A DNA stretch of 64,000 nt. Origin: Chlorobiota bacterium. Its GTDB lineage: Bacteria > Bacteroidota > Bacteroidia > Bacteroidales > VadinHA17. A program made the translations under genes and the position numbers. A model generated the notes under the pieces. It was not told the DNA's origin. It searched no databases and saw only the letters and a list, made by a program, of their open reading frames with translations. How positions within the stretch are numbered: position 1 is the stretch's first letter; the number at the start of each line of letters is the position of its first letter. This document shows, piece by piece, positions 1 through 8,301 of this stretch. The stretch covers positions 28,539 through 92,538 of the forward strand of contig JAADHC010000003.1 of NCBI GenBank assembly GCA_013152085.1, read 5' to 3'.

Positions 1-172
1 CCTTATGGGCCCGTTGTCTGACAAGCTCTTCATGCATCTTACGGGCTGATGGTGTGGCATTGATCGCCATACCCCTGGGGATAAGATAATTTCTTGCATA
101 TCCGTCTTTGACCGTGATAATATCATTCTTGTGTCCGAGATTCTGGATATCCTCTTTTAATATAATTTCCAT
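1..172 (-). CDS. rplI: 50S ribosomal protein L9 (N-terminal part, cut by window edge)
   Basis: The reverse strand reads ATG at 172-170 and then MEIILKEDIQNLGHKND and a YARNYLIPRGMA segment, the conserved N-terminal RNA-binding part of L9. About 57 codons are present and the rest lies beyond the left edge, so this is a window truncation and not a broken gene. L9 binds 23S rRNA in the large subunit. It is the third gene of an rpsF-rpsR-rplI operon on the minus strand, 14 bases after rpsR. The start lies too close to the edge for a long ORF, so it was found by direct translation. Confidence 0.93.
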   Translation of the reverse strand, partial: MEIILKEDIQNLGHKNDIITVKDGYARNYLIPRGMAINATPSARKMHEELVRQRAHK

Positions 173-186
173 GTTCCGTTCCTCCT

Positions 187-456
187 TTATTTAAGCATAT
201 CCGTGACATAAGGCAGTAAAGCCAGATGGCGGGCACGTTTCACAGCCTGCGCAACCTTACGCTGATATTTTAATGAGGTTCCGGTAATTCTCCGGGGAAG
301 GACCTTTCCCTGTTCGTTCAGGAATTTCTTGAGAAACTCAGGATCTTTATAATCAATATATTTTATCCGGTTTTTCTTGAAGCGACAGTATTTATCTTTC
401 TTGATCTCGACTGTCAGCGGTGTCAGGTATCTGATTTCTGAATCGTTCTGTGCCAT
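187..456 (-). CDS. rpsR: 30S ribosomal protein S18
   Basis: This 89-residue basic protein matches S18. It has a short variable N-terminus, the [16 protein letters not shown] segment and the conserved C-terminal core with [18 protein letters not shown] followed by [12 protein letters not shown]18 pairs with S6 on the 30S platform. It sits 3 bases downstream of rpsF and 14 bases upstream of rplI on the minus strand, the usual bacterial order, so the three are almost certainly co-transcribed. Length is normal for Bacteroidota and nothing looks unusual. Confidence 0.97.
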   Translation of the reverse strand: MAQNDSEIRYLTPLTVEIKKDKYCRFKKNRIKYIDYKDPEFLKKFLNEQGKVLPRRITGTSLKYQRKVAQAVKRARHLALLPYVTDMLK

Positions 457-459
457 GAT

Positions 460-822
460 CTATTCCTCCACTTTGTTTTCGTCCTTTATTTCTTTTTTCA
501 GGCGCCTTTTCTTTTCGGCATATTCAATGGCATATTTATCCATCCGGAACGTCAGAAACCGGATAATCCGCTCGTCTCGCCTGAACTCGGTTTCGAGTTT
601 TTCAATCAGCGATCCTTCTGCCTTGAATTCGACCAGGTAGTAAAACCCTGTGGATTTTTTCTGGATGGGGTAAGCCAGCTTTCGCAAACCCCAGTTCTCC
701 TCGTGTACAATCTTACCACCCTGCCCGGTGATAACAGATTTGAACTTTTTAACCGTTTCCTTCATCTGGGCTTCAGACAAAACGGGAGTTGCAATGAAAA
801 CGGTTTCGTACTGGTTTAACAT
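460..822 (-). CDS. rpsF: 30S ribosomal protein S6
   Basis: This 120-residue protein opens with [15 protein letters not shown], the first strand of the S6 ferredoxin-like fold. It continues with [20 protein letters not shown], the conserved S6 core that contacts S18 and rRNA, and ends in a charged Lys/Glu tail typical of Bacteroidota S6. It is the first gene of the minus-strand operon rpsF-rpsR-rplI. A strong promoter lies 42-72 bases upstream, back to back with the dnaX promoter. Confidence 0.97.
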   Translation of the reverse strand: MLNQYETVFIATPVLSEAQMKETVKKFKSVITGQGGKIVHEENWGLRKLAYPIQKKSTGFYYLVEFKAEGSLIEKLETEFRRDERIIRFLTFRMDKYAIEYAEKKRRLKKEIKDENKVEE

Positions 823-863
823 AAAGTTTCTTGTTTAAGTTAAGTATTTAAATTATTGGGGTG

Positions 864-894
864 CAAAAATAGAATATTTTTTATGGTTGTCAAA
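864..894 (-). promoter_or_regulatory. Bacteroidota-type promoter of rpsF operon
   Basis: On the minus strand TATTTTTG (864-871 on plus as CAAAAATA) matches the -7 consensus TAnnTTTG, with TTTG at 894-891 as the -33 element and a 19-bp spacer. It points at rpsF and is back to back with the dnaX promoter. Confidence 0.75.
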
Positions 895-914
895 ATTAAT
901 CGGTGATAAAAGAT

Positions 915-922
915 TATCTTTG
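915..922 (+). promoter_or_regulatory. -7 promoter element of dnaX
   Basis: TATCTTTG is a perfect TAnnTTTG match, 42 bases before the dnaX start. A clear -33 box at the usual spacing is not evident; GTTG at 886-889 is 25 bp away. Confidence 0.6.
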
Positions 923-963
923 TCAGAAGATACAAATGGCTGTTCCAATGATATAATCCCGGA

Positions 964-2844
964 ATGTGTATGAATAATTTTGTCGTATCCGCCAGAAAAT
1001 ACAGACCATCTAAATTTAACGAAGTTACCGGCCAGGCAGCGATTACAAAAACCTTGCAGAATGCCGTGGTTTCCGGACATATTGCACAGGCATACCTCTT
1101 TTGTGGTCCTCGCGGAGTGGGAAAAACTACCGTGGCAAGAATACTGGCAAAAGCCATCAACTGCAGCCATTCCGGCCCGGATGGTGAACCATGCAACCGG
1201 TGTGAATCATGTATCTCTTTTAATGAAAACAGAGCATTCAATATTCATGAACTCGATGCCGCTTCGAACAACAAGGTTGAAGATATAAAAAGTCTGATCG
1301 ACCAGGTCAGGATACCACCCCAGATAGGCCGGTATAGTGTCTATATTATTGATGAGGTTCATATGCTTTCCGCTTCGGCATTTAACGCTTTTCTGAAAAC
1401 CCTGGAAGAACCCCCGGATTATGCCGTTTTTATCATGGCAACCACGGAAAAGCAGAAAATTATTCCGACGATACTTTCCAGGTGCCAGATATATGATTTT
1501 CAGCGTATAAGAGTGGATGATATTGTAAACTACCTGCAATTTGTTGCTAAATCGGAGAACGTTGAAGCAGAAACCGGTTCCCTGAATATTATTGCACAGA
1601 AAGCTGACGGAGCCCTCAGGGATGCATTATCAACATTTGACCAGTTGGTAAGCTTTGCGGGAAACCAGCTGACTTACGAAACGGTTATCCAGAATCTCAA
1701 TGTCCTGGATTACGATTATTATTTCAAACTAACCGACCTGCTGCATGATGGAAATTTCGGGGTATCCGTTCAGCTGCTTGATGAAATCCTGATCAAGGGT
1801 TTTGATATCCGTGATATCATCGGAGGGCTGGCACGGCACTTTCGTGAACTCCTCATGGCTAAAGATGAGAAAACGGTAGTTTTAATGGAGGTTGGAAAAA
1901 CAATCCGGGAACGTTACCTGGAACAGGCTGCTGCCATTCCCGCAACTTTTCTGACCGAAGCTATTGAAATTTGTTACCAGTCGGATGTTACTTACAGGAC
2001 AAGTAAAAATCCTCGGCTTCATGCCGAAATCATGATTTTGCAAATTTGCGGCTTAAAAAAAAAGCCCGTAACTGATCATCAGGCCCTGAAACCGGACATA
2101 CCGGAACCGAAAACGGTAAAACCGCCGAAAAAAACCAGTGAACACCCGTCTGAACCGGTAGCCGTAAATAAAACGGAATCCGCAACAGCAAAAAAAACGG
2201 ATGTTGAATCCGTTTCCCCACCGCCGGGTACGATCACTGATAAAGAGATTTCCGTTGAAACGGATGTCTCTCCGGAAAAAAATGCGGGCAATCAAAAGAA
2301 AAATGAAGTTAAACCGGATAGTGTTGCCGGGATTGCTGATACCGGACCGGTTGATAACAGGTCCGTTTCCATTAAAGGCGTTCTTAACGGATTGCAAAAT
2401 GGTTCGGGGAATGACAATAATGCCGGATCAACTAAAGTAGCCGAAAATGCTTCGGAATATATTGACGGTGAAGATAAGGAAATAACACCCGAAAGATTAA
2501 CAAAAGAATGGCTGAATTATGCCGATACCATACAGCAGGATAAACCGAGATTTGCTTCCGCACTGCGTACTCATCTGCCCCGGCTTGAACCACCGGCCAC
2601 CATCTCTCTGATTTTCGACAATAAAAATCTCCGGGAGGATTTTGACCGTAACCTGAAAAACGATCTTCAGGATTACCTGGTATCCAGCCTGCATAATCGA
2701 ATGATCACTTTTGATATCCAGGTGGAAAAACAGGATGCGGCAAAAAAGAAACCGTATACCGCAGAAGAGAAATATAAGCAGATGAAAGCCAAAAATCCGG
2801 GGATCGAAGTGCTGAAACGGCAATTTAATCTTGATTTCGAATAG
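964..2844 (+). CDS. dnaX: DNA polymerase III subunit gamma/tau
   Basis: This is the clamp-loader ATPase of the replicative polymerase. Visible features are a Walker A GPRGVGKTT at residues 48-56, a zinc-binding Cys set at 67/77/80/83, and the Walker B DEVHM at 130-134 followed by the SRC sensor-1 region (TILSRCQ). A lid and collar domain run to about residue 365. Residues about 370-500 form a Lys/Pro/Thr-rich low-complexity linker as in tau proteins, followed by a C-terminal domain to residue 626. ATG at 964 is used; an in-frame ATG at 970 is an equally good start. The gene diverges from rpsF. No slippery A-stretch product (gamma) can be claimed, though an A-run occurs near 2056. Confidence 0.95.
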   Translation: MCMNNFVVSARKYRPSKFNEVTGQAAITKTLQNAVVSGHIAQAYLFCGPRGVGKTTVARILAKAINCSHSGPDGEPCNRCESCISFNENRAFNIHELDAASNNKVEDIKSLIDQVRIPPQIGRYSVYIIDEVHMLSASAFNAFLKTLEEPPDYAVFIMATTEKQKIIPTILSRCQIYDFQRIRVDDIVNYLQFVAKSENVEAETGSLNIIAQKADGALRDALSTFDQLVSFAGNQLTYETVIQNLNVLDYDYYFKLTDLLHDGNFGVSVQLLDEILIKGFDIRDIIGGLARHFRELLMAKDEKTVVLMEVGKTIRERYLEQAAAIPATFLTEAIEICYQSDVTYRTSKNPRLHAEIMILQICGLKKKPVTDHQALKPDIPEPKTVKPPKKTSEHPSEPVAVNKTESATAKKTDVESVSPPPGTITDKEISVETDVSPEKNAGNQKKNEVKPDSVAGIADTGPVDNRSVSIKGVLNGLQNGSGNDNNAGSTKVAENASEYIDGEDKEITPERLTKEWLNYADTIQQDKPRFASALRTHLPRLEPPATISLIFDNKNLREDFDRNLKNDLQDYLVSSLHNRMITFDIQVEKQDAAKKKPYTAEEKYKQMKAKNPGIEVLKRQFNLDFE

Positions 2845-2866
2845 GTTGTAAGACATATTCCCGGGT

Positions 2867-2897
2867 TTTGTGAACGATGGCGGATTGTATATTTTTG
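2867..2897 (+). promoter_or_regulatory. promoter of icd-ftn unit
   Basis: TTTG at 2867-2870, a 19-bp spacer and TATTTTTG at 2890-2897 form a full Bacteroidota -33/-7 promoter, with about 55 bases of leader before icd. Confidence 0.75.
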
Positions 2898-2960
2898 TCC
2901 TCGCAACTTAAGTCTCACAGTGAATTTCTAACAAACAATAAATTGAATAATTAGTACATT

Positions 2961-4235
2961 ATGGAAGGAGAAAAAATTACAATTCAAAACGGAAAATTAC
3001 AAGTTCCGGATTTTCCGGTGATCCCTTTTATCGAAGGTGATGGTACCGGTCCCGATATCTGGGCTGCCGCGGTAAGGGTTTTCGATGCTGCCGTGGAAAA
3101 GGCATATCAGGGTAAACGGAAAATTGCCTGGAAAGAAGTTTTCGCCGGGGAAAAAGCATTTAACCGTTCCGGTGAATGGCTTCCCGAGCAAACCCTGGAT
3201 ACCATTCGTGAATACCTGATCGCCATCAAAGGTCCGCTCACTACCCCTGTTGGCGGGGGTATCCGTTCGCTGAACGTAGCCCTTCGCCAGAAACTGGATC
3301 TCTATGTTTGCCTGCGTCCGGTAAAATATTACCATGGCGTCCCTTCTCCGGTGAAGGACCCGACAAAAACGGATATGGTGATCTTCAGGGAAAATACGGA
3401 GGATATTTATGCCGGGATTGAATGGTTGCATGGTACCCCGGAGAATGAAAAAGTTAAAAAATTCCTGATCAATGAAATGGGCGTGACCAAAATACGGTTT
3501 CCCGAAACATCATCTATCGGCATCAAACCCGTATCCAGGCAGGGTACCGAACGCCTGGTCAGGGCAGCGATCGAGTATGCCATCCGTGAAAATCGTCCTT
3601 CTGTTACTATTGTCCATAAGGGGAATATAATGAAGTTTACCGAAGGACAGTTTAAACTTTGGGGATATGCTCTGGCAGAACGGGAATTCGGAGATAAAAC
3701 ATTTACATGGCAACAATATGACCGCATTAAGGAAAAAGAGAGTGTTGATGCCGCCAATAAGGCACAGGATGAAGCCCTGAAGTCCGGAAAAATTTTGATA
3801 AAAGATGTTATTGCCGATGCTTTCCTGCAGCAGATATTGACACGTCCTGCCGAATATTCCGTTATTGCAACCCTGAACCTGAATGGTGACTATATTTCTG
3901 ATGCCCTGGCCGCTATCGTGGGAGGTATCGGTATCGCTCCGGGAGCAAATATCAATTATGAAACCGGACATGCCATTTTTGAAGCAACCCATGGTACGGC
4001 ACCGAAATACGCCGGAATGGACAAGGTTAATCCCGGTTCCCTGATCCTTTCAGGCGTGTTAATGCTCGAATATATGGGATGGCGCGAAGCCGGCAAACTG
4101 ATTGTCAGGGGAATTAAAGGTGCTATTGCCAAAAAACGGGTTACCTATGATTTTGAACGCCTGATGGAAGGTGCTACTAAACTTAAATGCTCCGGATTTG
4201 GTGATGAGATTATAAAAAATATGGATGAATCCTGA
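2961..4235 (+). CDS. icd: isocitrate dehydrogenase (NADP-dependent type)
   Basis: The 424-residue protein is a bacterial homodimeric isocitrate dehydrogenase, which oxidatively decarboxylates isocitrate to 2-oxoglutarate in the TCA cycle. It carries [14 protein letters not shown] near residue 22, the substrate-binding [12 protein letters not shown] segment (the Ser is the one phosphorylated in E. coli), the [14 protein letters not shown] motif, and the C-terminal nucleotide site [11 protein letters not shown]. The Lys/Tyr pattern of E. coli-type NADP enzymes seems present, but cofactor choice is inferred from overall similarity. It has its own promoter, and ferritin follows after 12 bases, which suggests co-transcription. 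Confidence 0.93.
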   Translation: MEGEKITIQNGKLQVPDFPVIPFIEGDGTGPDIWAAAVRVFDAAVEKAYQGKRKIAWKEVFAGEKAFNRSGEWLPEQTLDTIREYLIAIKGPLTTPVGGGIRSLNVALRQKLDLYVCLRPVKYYHGVPSPVKDPTKTDMVIFRENTEDIYAGIEWLHGTPENEKVKKFLINEMGVTKIRFPETSSIGIKPVSRQGTERLVRAAIEYAIRENRPSVTIVHKGNIMKFTEGQFKLWGYALAEREFGDKTFTWQQYDRIKEKESVDAANKAQDEALKSGKILIKDVIADAFLQQILTRPAEYSVIATLNLNGDYISDALAAIVGGIGIAPGANINYETGHAIFEATHGTAPKYAGMDKVNPGSLILSGVLMLEYMGWREAGKLIVRGIKGAIAKKRVTYDFERLMEGATKLKCSGFGDEIIKNMDES

Positions 4236-4247
4236 AAACCTTAAATC

Positions 4248-4760
4248 ATGATTACAGAAAAAGTTGAAAACATACTGAACCGGCAGGTAAATCGTGAAGC
4301 CTATTCTTCCCTGCTTTACCTGTCTATGGCTTCGTGGGCCGAAACACACGGTTATCCTGGTGTCGCCGGATGGCTTTATGCCCAGGCCGAAGAAGAAAAA
4401 GACCATATGCTCCGCTTTGTCCATTATATCAATGACCGGGGTGGTAAAGCCGGAATCGAAGGTATTGAGCAACCTCCCCGGGAGTTTGAAGGCATCAAAC
4501 CCCTTTTCGAACAGGTGCTTAAACACGAACAATTTATAACCCGGTCCATCAATGAGATCGTTACCGTATGTATTGAAGAACAGGATCATACAACAAACAA
4601 CTGGGTACAATGGTTTGTTTCCGAGCAGATTGAAGAGGAATCCAATGTGCAGGAAATCCTGGACAGACTGAATCTGGTAGGCGAACATAACCTTTATATG
4701 TTCGACCGGGATATCCTTTCTTTACGGGGACCCGGATCATCTGAATCAGGAAGTGAATAA
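4248..4760 (+). CDS. ftnA: bacterial non-heme ferritin
   Basis: A 170-residue four-helix iron-storage protein. The ferroxidase ligands E17, E50 and H53 line up at exactly the positions known for E. coli FtnA (REAYSS, then EEEKDHM), and a QDHTTNNWVQWF segment supplies the third-helix ligands. It forms a 24-mer cage that oxidises Fe(II). It lies 12 bases after icd, probably in the same transcript, and is followed by a hairpin terminator. The short Ser/Gly-rich C-terminal tail is variable in this family. Confidence 0.93.
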   Translation: MITEKVENILNRQVNREAYSSLLYLSMASWAETHGYPGVAGWLYAQAEEEKDHMLRFVHYINDRGGKAGIEGIEQPPREFEGIKPLFEQVLKHEQFITRSINEIVTVCIEEQDHTTNNWVQWFVSEQIEEESNVQEILDRLNLVGEHNLYMFDRDILSLRGPGSSESGSE

Positions 4761-4780
4761 AATGAAAACCCGTAAAAGGA

Positions 4781-4806
4781 AGCCCGGTATAACCCGGGCT
4801 TTTTTT
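4781..4806. terminator. intrinsic terminator after ferritin
   Basis: AGCCCGG (4781-4787) pairs with CCGGGCT (4794-4800), followed by a run of six T. The next gene is convergent, so it can only end the icd-ftn transcript with certainty. Confidence 0.75.
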
Positions 4807-4853
4807 ATGCTTTTGTTTTTTCTCCTGGATTTGAAGATGACCGTTTCAGACGG

Positions 4854-5681
4854 TTATATGATCAATGGACGTATGATTCCCTGAATAATCTCTCCGGTTT
4901 CGTAATTGAATTGCGATCCGAAAAGACTGTGAGGGACAGAGTATACCAGTAATAAAACAACAGATGCAGCAATTACCCAGCCATATCCTTTATCCCGGCG
5001 GCTCATGAAAACGGCAACAATCCACATTACCAGGGCGATCAGGGTTTTGTTATCCGTAAGGTCCCAGCCGAACGGAATGCCGGTCCATAAGTCTCCGAAG
5101 GCATGTTTTTGTACAAGCGGTCCGAGAATCCCGCCGCCGACAATCAGAAAAATGAGTGTAAGCCATGCATAAAGCTTGAACCGGGGTTTCTTCCATACGG
5201 CCATCAGGCCTGCAACACTTGAAAGCAGCATAGCGAAAAACATGACAAAAATATGGGGAACGAGAACGGATGCGGGAACATGTCCTTTAAACCTGATCAC
5301 TACCGGTTCGTCTGCAGGCAAAATAACCTGCCGGTCTTTATCTGTCAGCAGGATTTGATAAGCCAGTTTCCCGGCAGGAGGTTGGGCAGGTAAACCGGCT
5401 TCCAGGGTGTCACCATGCCGGTTCATTATCAAAGTGTCCCAGGGCTTGACAGACGGGTAGGGACGGTAAATGATTTTTCCCGAAACAGAATGATCCGGAA
5501 TATTTAATATGACAGGGCAATTTTCATCTGTTTCATGACTGCGGGGCAGGGTTATCCCTGATGTCCGTCCCGCAAAGTCCGAGGTAATTTTTCTGGGATA
5601 GGTCGGACCCGTTCGACGTTGGTAATAAGCTGCTGAAATAGTGATAAGTATTGCCAGTATCCAGATGATGTAATTTTTCAT
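4854..5681 (-). CDS. uncharacterised inner-membrane protein
   Basis: I do not recognise this 275-residue protein. It starts with a signal anchor (residues about 4-20). An exported domain of about 110 residues follows, containing VPASVLVPHIFVMFF at its end. Four hydrophobic segments follow (about 137-160, 172-190, 215-230, 237-250), and it closes with SQFNYETGEIIQGIIR. The layout is a periplasmic domain followed by a small membrane bundle. It lies 13 bases downstream of the M28 peptidase on the same strand and may share its transcript. No catalytic or cofactor motif is visible, so no function is proposed. Confidence 0.75.
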   Translation of the reverse strand: MKNYIIWILAILITISAAYYQRRTGPTYPRKITSDFAGRTSGITLPRSHETDENCPVILNIPDHSVSGKIIYRPYPSVKPWDTLIMNRHGDTLEAGLPAQPPAGKLAYQILLTDKDRQVILPADEPVVIRFKGHVPASVLVPHIFVMFFAMLLSSVAGLMAVWKKPRFKLYAWLTLIFLIVGGGILGPLVQKHAFGDLWTGIPFGWDLTDNKTLIALVMWIVAVFMSRRDKGYGWVIAASVVLLLVYSVPHSLFGSQFNYETGEIIQGIIRPLII

Positions 5682-5694
5682 GTGTTTTGTTAAT

Positions 5695-7473
5695 TTAAAG
5701 TTGCACGATAAGTATCATGGTAGTATCGCCCCTTAAAATCTCAACATTCACCCTGTCTCCCGGATGTAACTTGACCAGTCTGTACATATAGTCGTATATG
5801 TTCTTCACCGGCTGGCCGTTCATCGCCGTAATAATGTCCCCGTTCTGCATACCTGCTGCCGAAGCAGGCCGGCCGGGAATCACCAGGTCGACACGTAACC
5901 CGTTTTTGTATTCGCCGGCGTAATCGGGCATGATACCCAGCGTTACCTTGAATCCGCGACGGTTAAACCCTGAGCCTTCTTTTGGCCCGGCTTTCGTAAA
6001 TACCGGAGGATTTTCAAGATTCGCAAGTTCGATGGCCAAATCATCAATGTAGTCTCCGATCAGTTTCAGACCGGGATAATTGATCTTGTCCGGTGTGTCG
6101 GAAGGTGTGTGATAATCCAGATGTGTTCCGGTGGAAAGGAAGAAAACCGGAATATCCTGCGCGTAGAAGGAGGCATGATCCGAGGGACCGTATCCTTCGG
6201 TTGAGAGAACCAGCTTAAAGCTGTCCGCCAGCGGAATGGCTTTCAGCAGACTGTCGGCGACAGGAGTAGTTCCGGTTCCGCCAATTTCAAGTTTATGTTC
6301 TTCATTTAAACGACCTACCATGTCGGCATTGATCATGGCAACAATATGATGCATATCTGCCAGCGTGTCTTTGGTGAAATATTTACTGCCCAGCAGCCCC
6401 ATCTCTTCGGCACTGAATGCAATAAAGATAATGCTTCTGCGCAGGGAGTCTTGTTGTGATGCAAGTTTTCCGGCAAGCTCCATGACCAGGGAAGTACCGG
6501 ATGCATTATCATCTGCGCCATAATGTACGGCTATCGTATCCGGGCGCCGGCTTCCGGTATTGGGACCGCCCATACCCAGGTGATCATAATGGGCTCCGAT
6601 CACAACAATCTGATCCCTGAGCACAGGATCATGTCCTTCCAGTAAACCGACAACATTATAAGTGGTTTTTTTATCCGTTTTGATATCGGTAGTGGCTTCG
6701 ACGGTAACGGGCAAAGCAAAACTGGCCGGTTTCCCGGTCTTGTTCAGTTTGGCTTCAAGCTGTTCGATCGTCGAAGGAGCCAGAAGCCGGTCTGCAACCT
6801 TACGGGTGATCTGGATAACCGGAATGCCTGCCGAATATTCAATCTTCCTGAGGCTTTCCAGTTCGTCACGTTCATCAAATTCCTTGCCTGAGACAAGAAG
6901 GATCCCACCGGCTCCATGGTCCATGGCCGCCATGGCTTTATCCCTGTCTCTGCTGTACCGGGCAAAAGGACTGTCCAAAACATCCGGTTCGGGATCTCCG
7001 CGCAGAATGATTACCCATTTTCCTGCTATATCCACCCCGGAAAAATCATTCCATTTCAATGAATCTTCATTGATATCGAATCCGTAACCGGTAAAAACAA
7101 CACCGGCTTTCAACGTAGATGATGATGAAAAGGACATCGGGGCAAAACCGGCTCCAAGGGTCTGTTCTTCCCCGTTAAAAGCAAAATGATTGTTTTCCCC
7201 TTCATGGATACTGGTAACAACTTCGAAAGGTTCAAAACCGTGATCTCCAAGCAGCTTTAACCCTGCACGTTTGAAATCGTCCCGGATATAAGCAGCAGCG
7301 ATATTGATTTCCCTGGTTCCCGGAAAACGCCCTTTAAGTGAATCCGAAGCAAGAAAGAATTCGTGTGATTTTAACTCCTGAGTGGTGATCTCAGGTTGTG
7401 TCCTGTTGGTTGTGCAGGAAAAGATTGTGGAAAGTAAAATGATTCCTCCGAAAAAAAATATCTTTATTTTCAT
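5695..7473 (-). CDS. secreted M28 family zinc peptidase with PA and PDZ domains
   Basis: A 592-residue lipoprotein (Cys20 after LSTIFS) predicted to sit on the outer or periplasmic side. A protease-associated domain spans roughly residues 110-235. The M28 catalytic domain carries the di-zinc ligands in order: H295 (GAHYDHLG), D321 (GADDNASG), the E356/E357 pair (FSAEEMG), D384 (INADMVG) and H455 (THLDYHTPSD). A C-terminal PDZ domain (about 510-592) contains the NGDIITAMNGQPV loop. Such enzymes are aminopeptidases that release N-terminal residues from peptides. A possible -7 element TATTTTTG lies at 7511-7504 on the minus strand, 31 bases upstream of the start codon. Confidence 0.92.
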   Translation of the reverse strand: MKIKIFFFGGIILLSTIFSCTTNRTQPEITTQELKSHEFFLASDSLKGRFPGTREINIAAAYIRDDFKRAGLKLLGDHGFEPFEVVTSIHEGENNHFAFNGEEQTLGAGFAPMSFSSSSTLKAGVVFTGYGFDINEDSLKWNDFSGVDIAGKWVIILRGDPEPDVLDSPFARYSRDRDKAMAAMDHGAGGILLVSGKEFDERDELESLRKIEYSAGIPVIQITRKVADRLLAPSTIEQLEAKLNKTGKPASFALPVTVEATTDIKTDKKTTYNVVGLLEGHDPVLRDQIVVIGAHYDHLGMGGPNTGSRRPDTIAVHYGADDNASGTSLVMELAGKLASQQDSLRRSIIFIAFSAEEMGLLGSKYFTKDTLADMHHIVAMINADMVGRLNEEHKLEIGGTGTTPVADSLLKAIPLADSFKLVLSTEGYGPSDHASFYAQDIPVFFLSTGTHLDYHTPSDTPDKINYPGLKLIGDYIDDLAIELANLENPPVFTKAGPKEGSGFNRRGFKVTLGIMPDYAGEYKNGLRVDLVIPGRPASAAGMQNGDIITAMNGQPVKNIYDYMYRLVKLHPGDRVNVEILRGDTTMILIVQL

Positions 7474-7605
7474 AATAAAACTTATTGAAATTTATACCGG
7501 CACCAAAAATAATGAAAAACTTCAAAGAGTTTACTGCAATTCCCGATTTTGACAAATCGGGATGATCAGGTATCGGATAAAATGAAAAATTTTTATTGAA
7601 AATTT

Positions 7606-7634
7606 TTTGTTTTTAAAAATTGTTTATATATTTG
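7606..7634 (+). promoter_or_regulatory. promoter of the tetR-efflux operon
   Basis: TTTG (7606-7609), a 17-bp gap and a perfect -7 TATATTTG (7627-7634) place the transcription start near 7641, at the first base of the 13-bp repeat array. Confidence 0.65.
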
Positions 7635-7640
7635 ACCAGT

Positions 7641-7692
7641 TGGTTAAACCATTTAGTTAAACCAATTAGTTAAACCATATGGTTAAAACATT
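7641..7692 (+). promoter_or_regulatory. four tandem 13-bp palindromic operator repeats overlapping the tetR start
   Basis: Four units start at 7641, 7654, 7667 and 7680, exactly 13 bp apart: TGGTTAAACCATT, TAGTTAAACCAAT, TAGTTAAACCATA, TGGTTAAAACATT. The core TGGTTAAACCA is a palindrome around a central base. The array begins at the predicted transcription start and runs through the ATG at 7679. I infer it is the autoregulatory operator of the TetR protein. Confidence 0.7.
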
Positions 7693-8290
7693 ACAAACGG
7701 AAGACAGGATACTCATCACGGCGCGTGAAGTATTTATTGCAGAAGGATATGACGGCGCACGGATGCAGCATATTGCCGATAAGGCAGGAATAAATAAATC
7801 ACTGTTACATTATTATTACAGGACAAAGGAGAATCTGTTTACAGCGGTCTTTGAGCGTGTTTTCAATGAGATTATGTCCAGGATTTTTTCCCTCGTCGAA
7901 TCTGAAGAATCACTGGAAAACCTGATCAGAATATTTTTCAGGGAGCATATCGGATTTCTTTTAGAACAGCCCCGGCTGCCTGCATTTTTCATAAGCGAAT
8001 CATCTTTGCATCCCGGGTTATTATCCTCCGTATTTAAAAAATTCGGCACGCGCGGGATTAAAAAATTCAGCGATTTGGTGGACATGGAAAAGAAGGCGGG
8101 AAAAATTGATGATAATCTGGATCCAAGGCAATTACTGATCAACATTCTTTCGTTGAGTATTTTTCCCATTGCCATACGGCCTATCTTTAAAGATGTATTT
8201 AGTTTATCTGATGCCGAAACGGAAGATTTGCTCAGGCGGCGGATGGAACTTCTGCCCGTGATGGTTCTGGCATCTTTATATAATAAGTAA
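7679..8290 (+). CDS. TetR family transcriptional regulator
   Basis: A 203-residue repressor-type protein. The N-terminal helix-turn-helix is clear at about residues 25-50 (IADKAGINKSLLHYYYRTKE). The C-terminal ligand domain is typical of TetR proteins with CecR-like partners. It heads a seven-gene efflux operon, with 11 bases to the TolC gene. The ATG at 7679 lies inside the operator-like repeat array, so repression would block both transcription and the start region. The ligand cannot be told from sequence. Confidence 0.9.
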   Translation: MVKTLQTEDRILITAREVFIAEGYDGARMQHIADKAGINKSLLHYYYRTKENLFTAVFERVFNEIMSRIFSLVESEESLENLIRIFFREHIGFLLEQPRLPAFFISESSLHPGLLSSVFKKFGTRGIKKFSDLVDMEKKAGKIDDNLDPRQLLINILSLSIFPIAIRPIFKDVFSLSDAETEDLLRRRMELLPVMVLASLYNK

Positions 8291-8301
8291 ATAAAGATCT
8301 G

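Noticed and set aside
840..1241. 133-codon minus-strand ORF across the rpsF-dnaX gap
   Set aside because: It overlaps the start of dnaX and both divergent promoters and has no protein-like features beyond being open.
2053..2397. Minus-strand ORFs inside dnaX
   Set aside because: They are mirror frames of the low-complexity Lys/Pro linker and lack any family signal.
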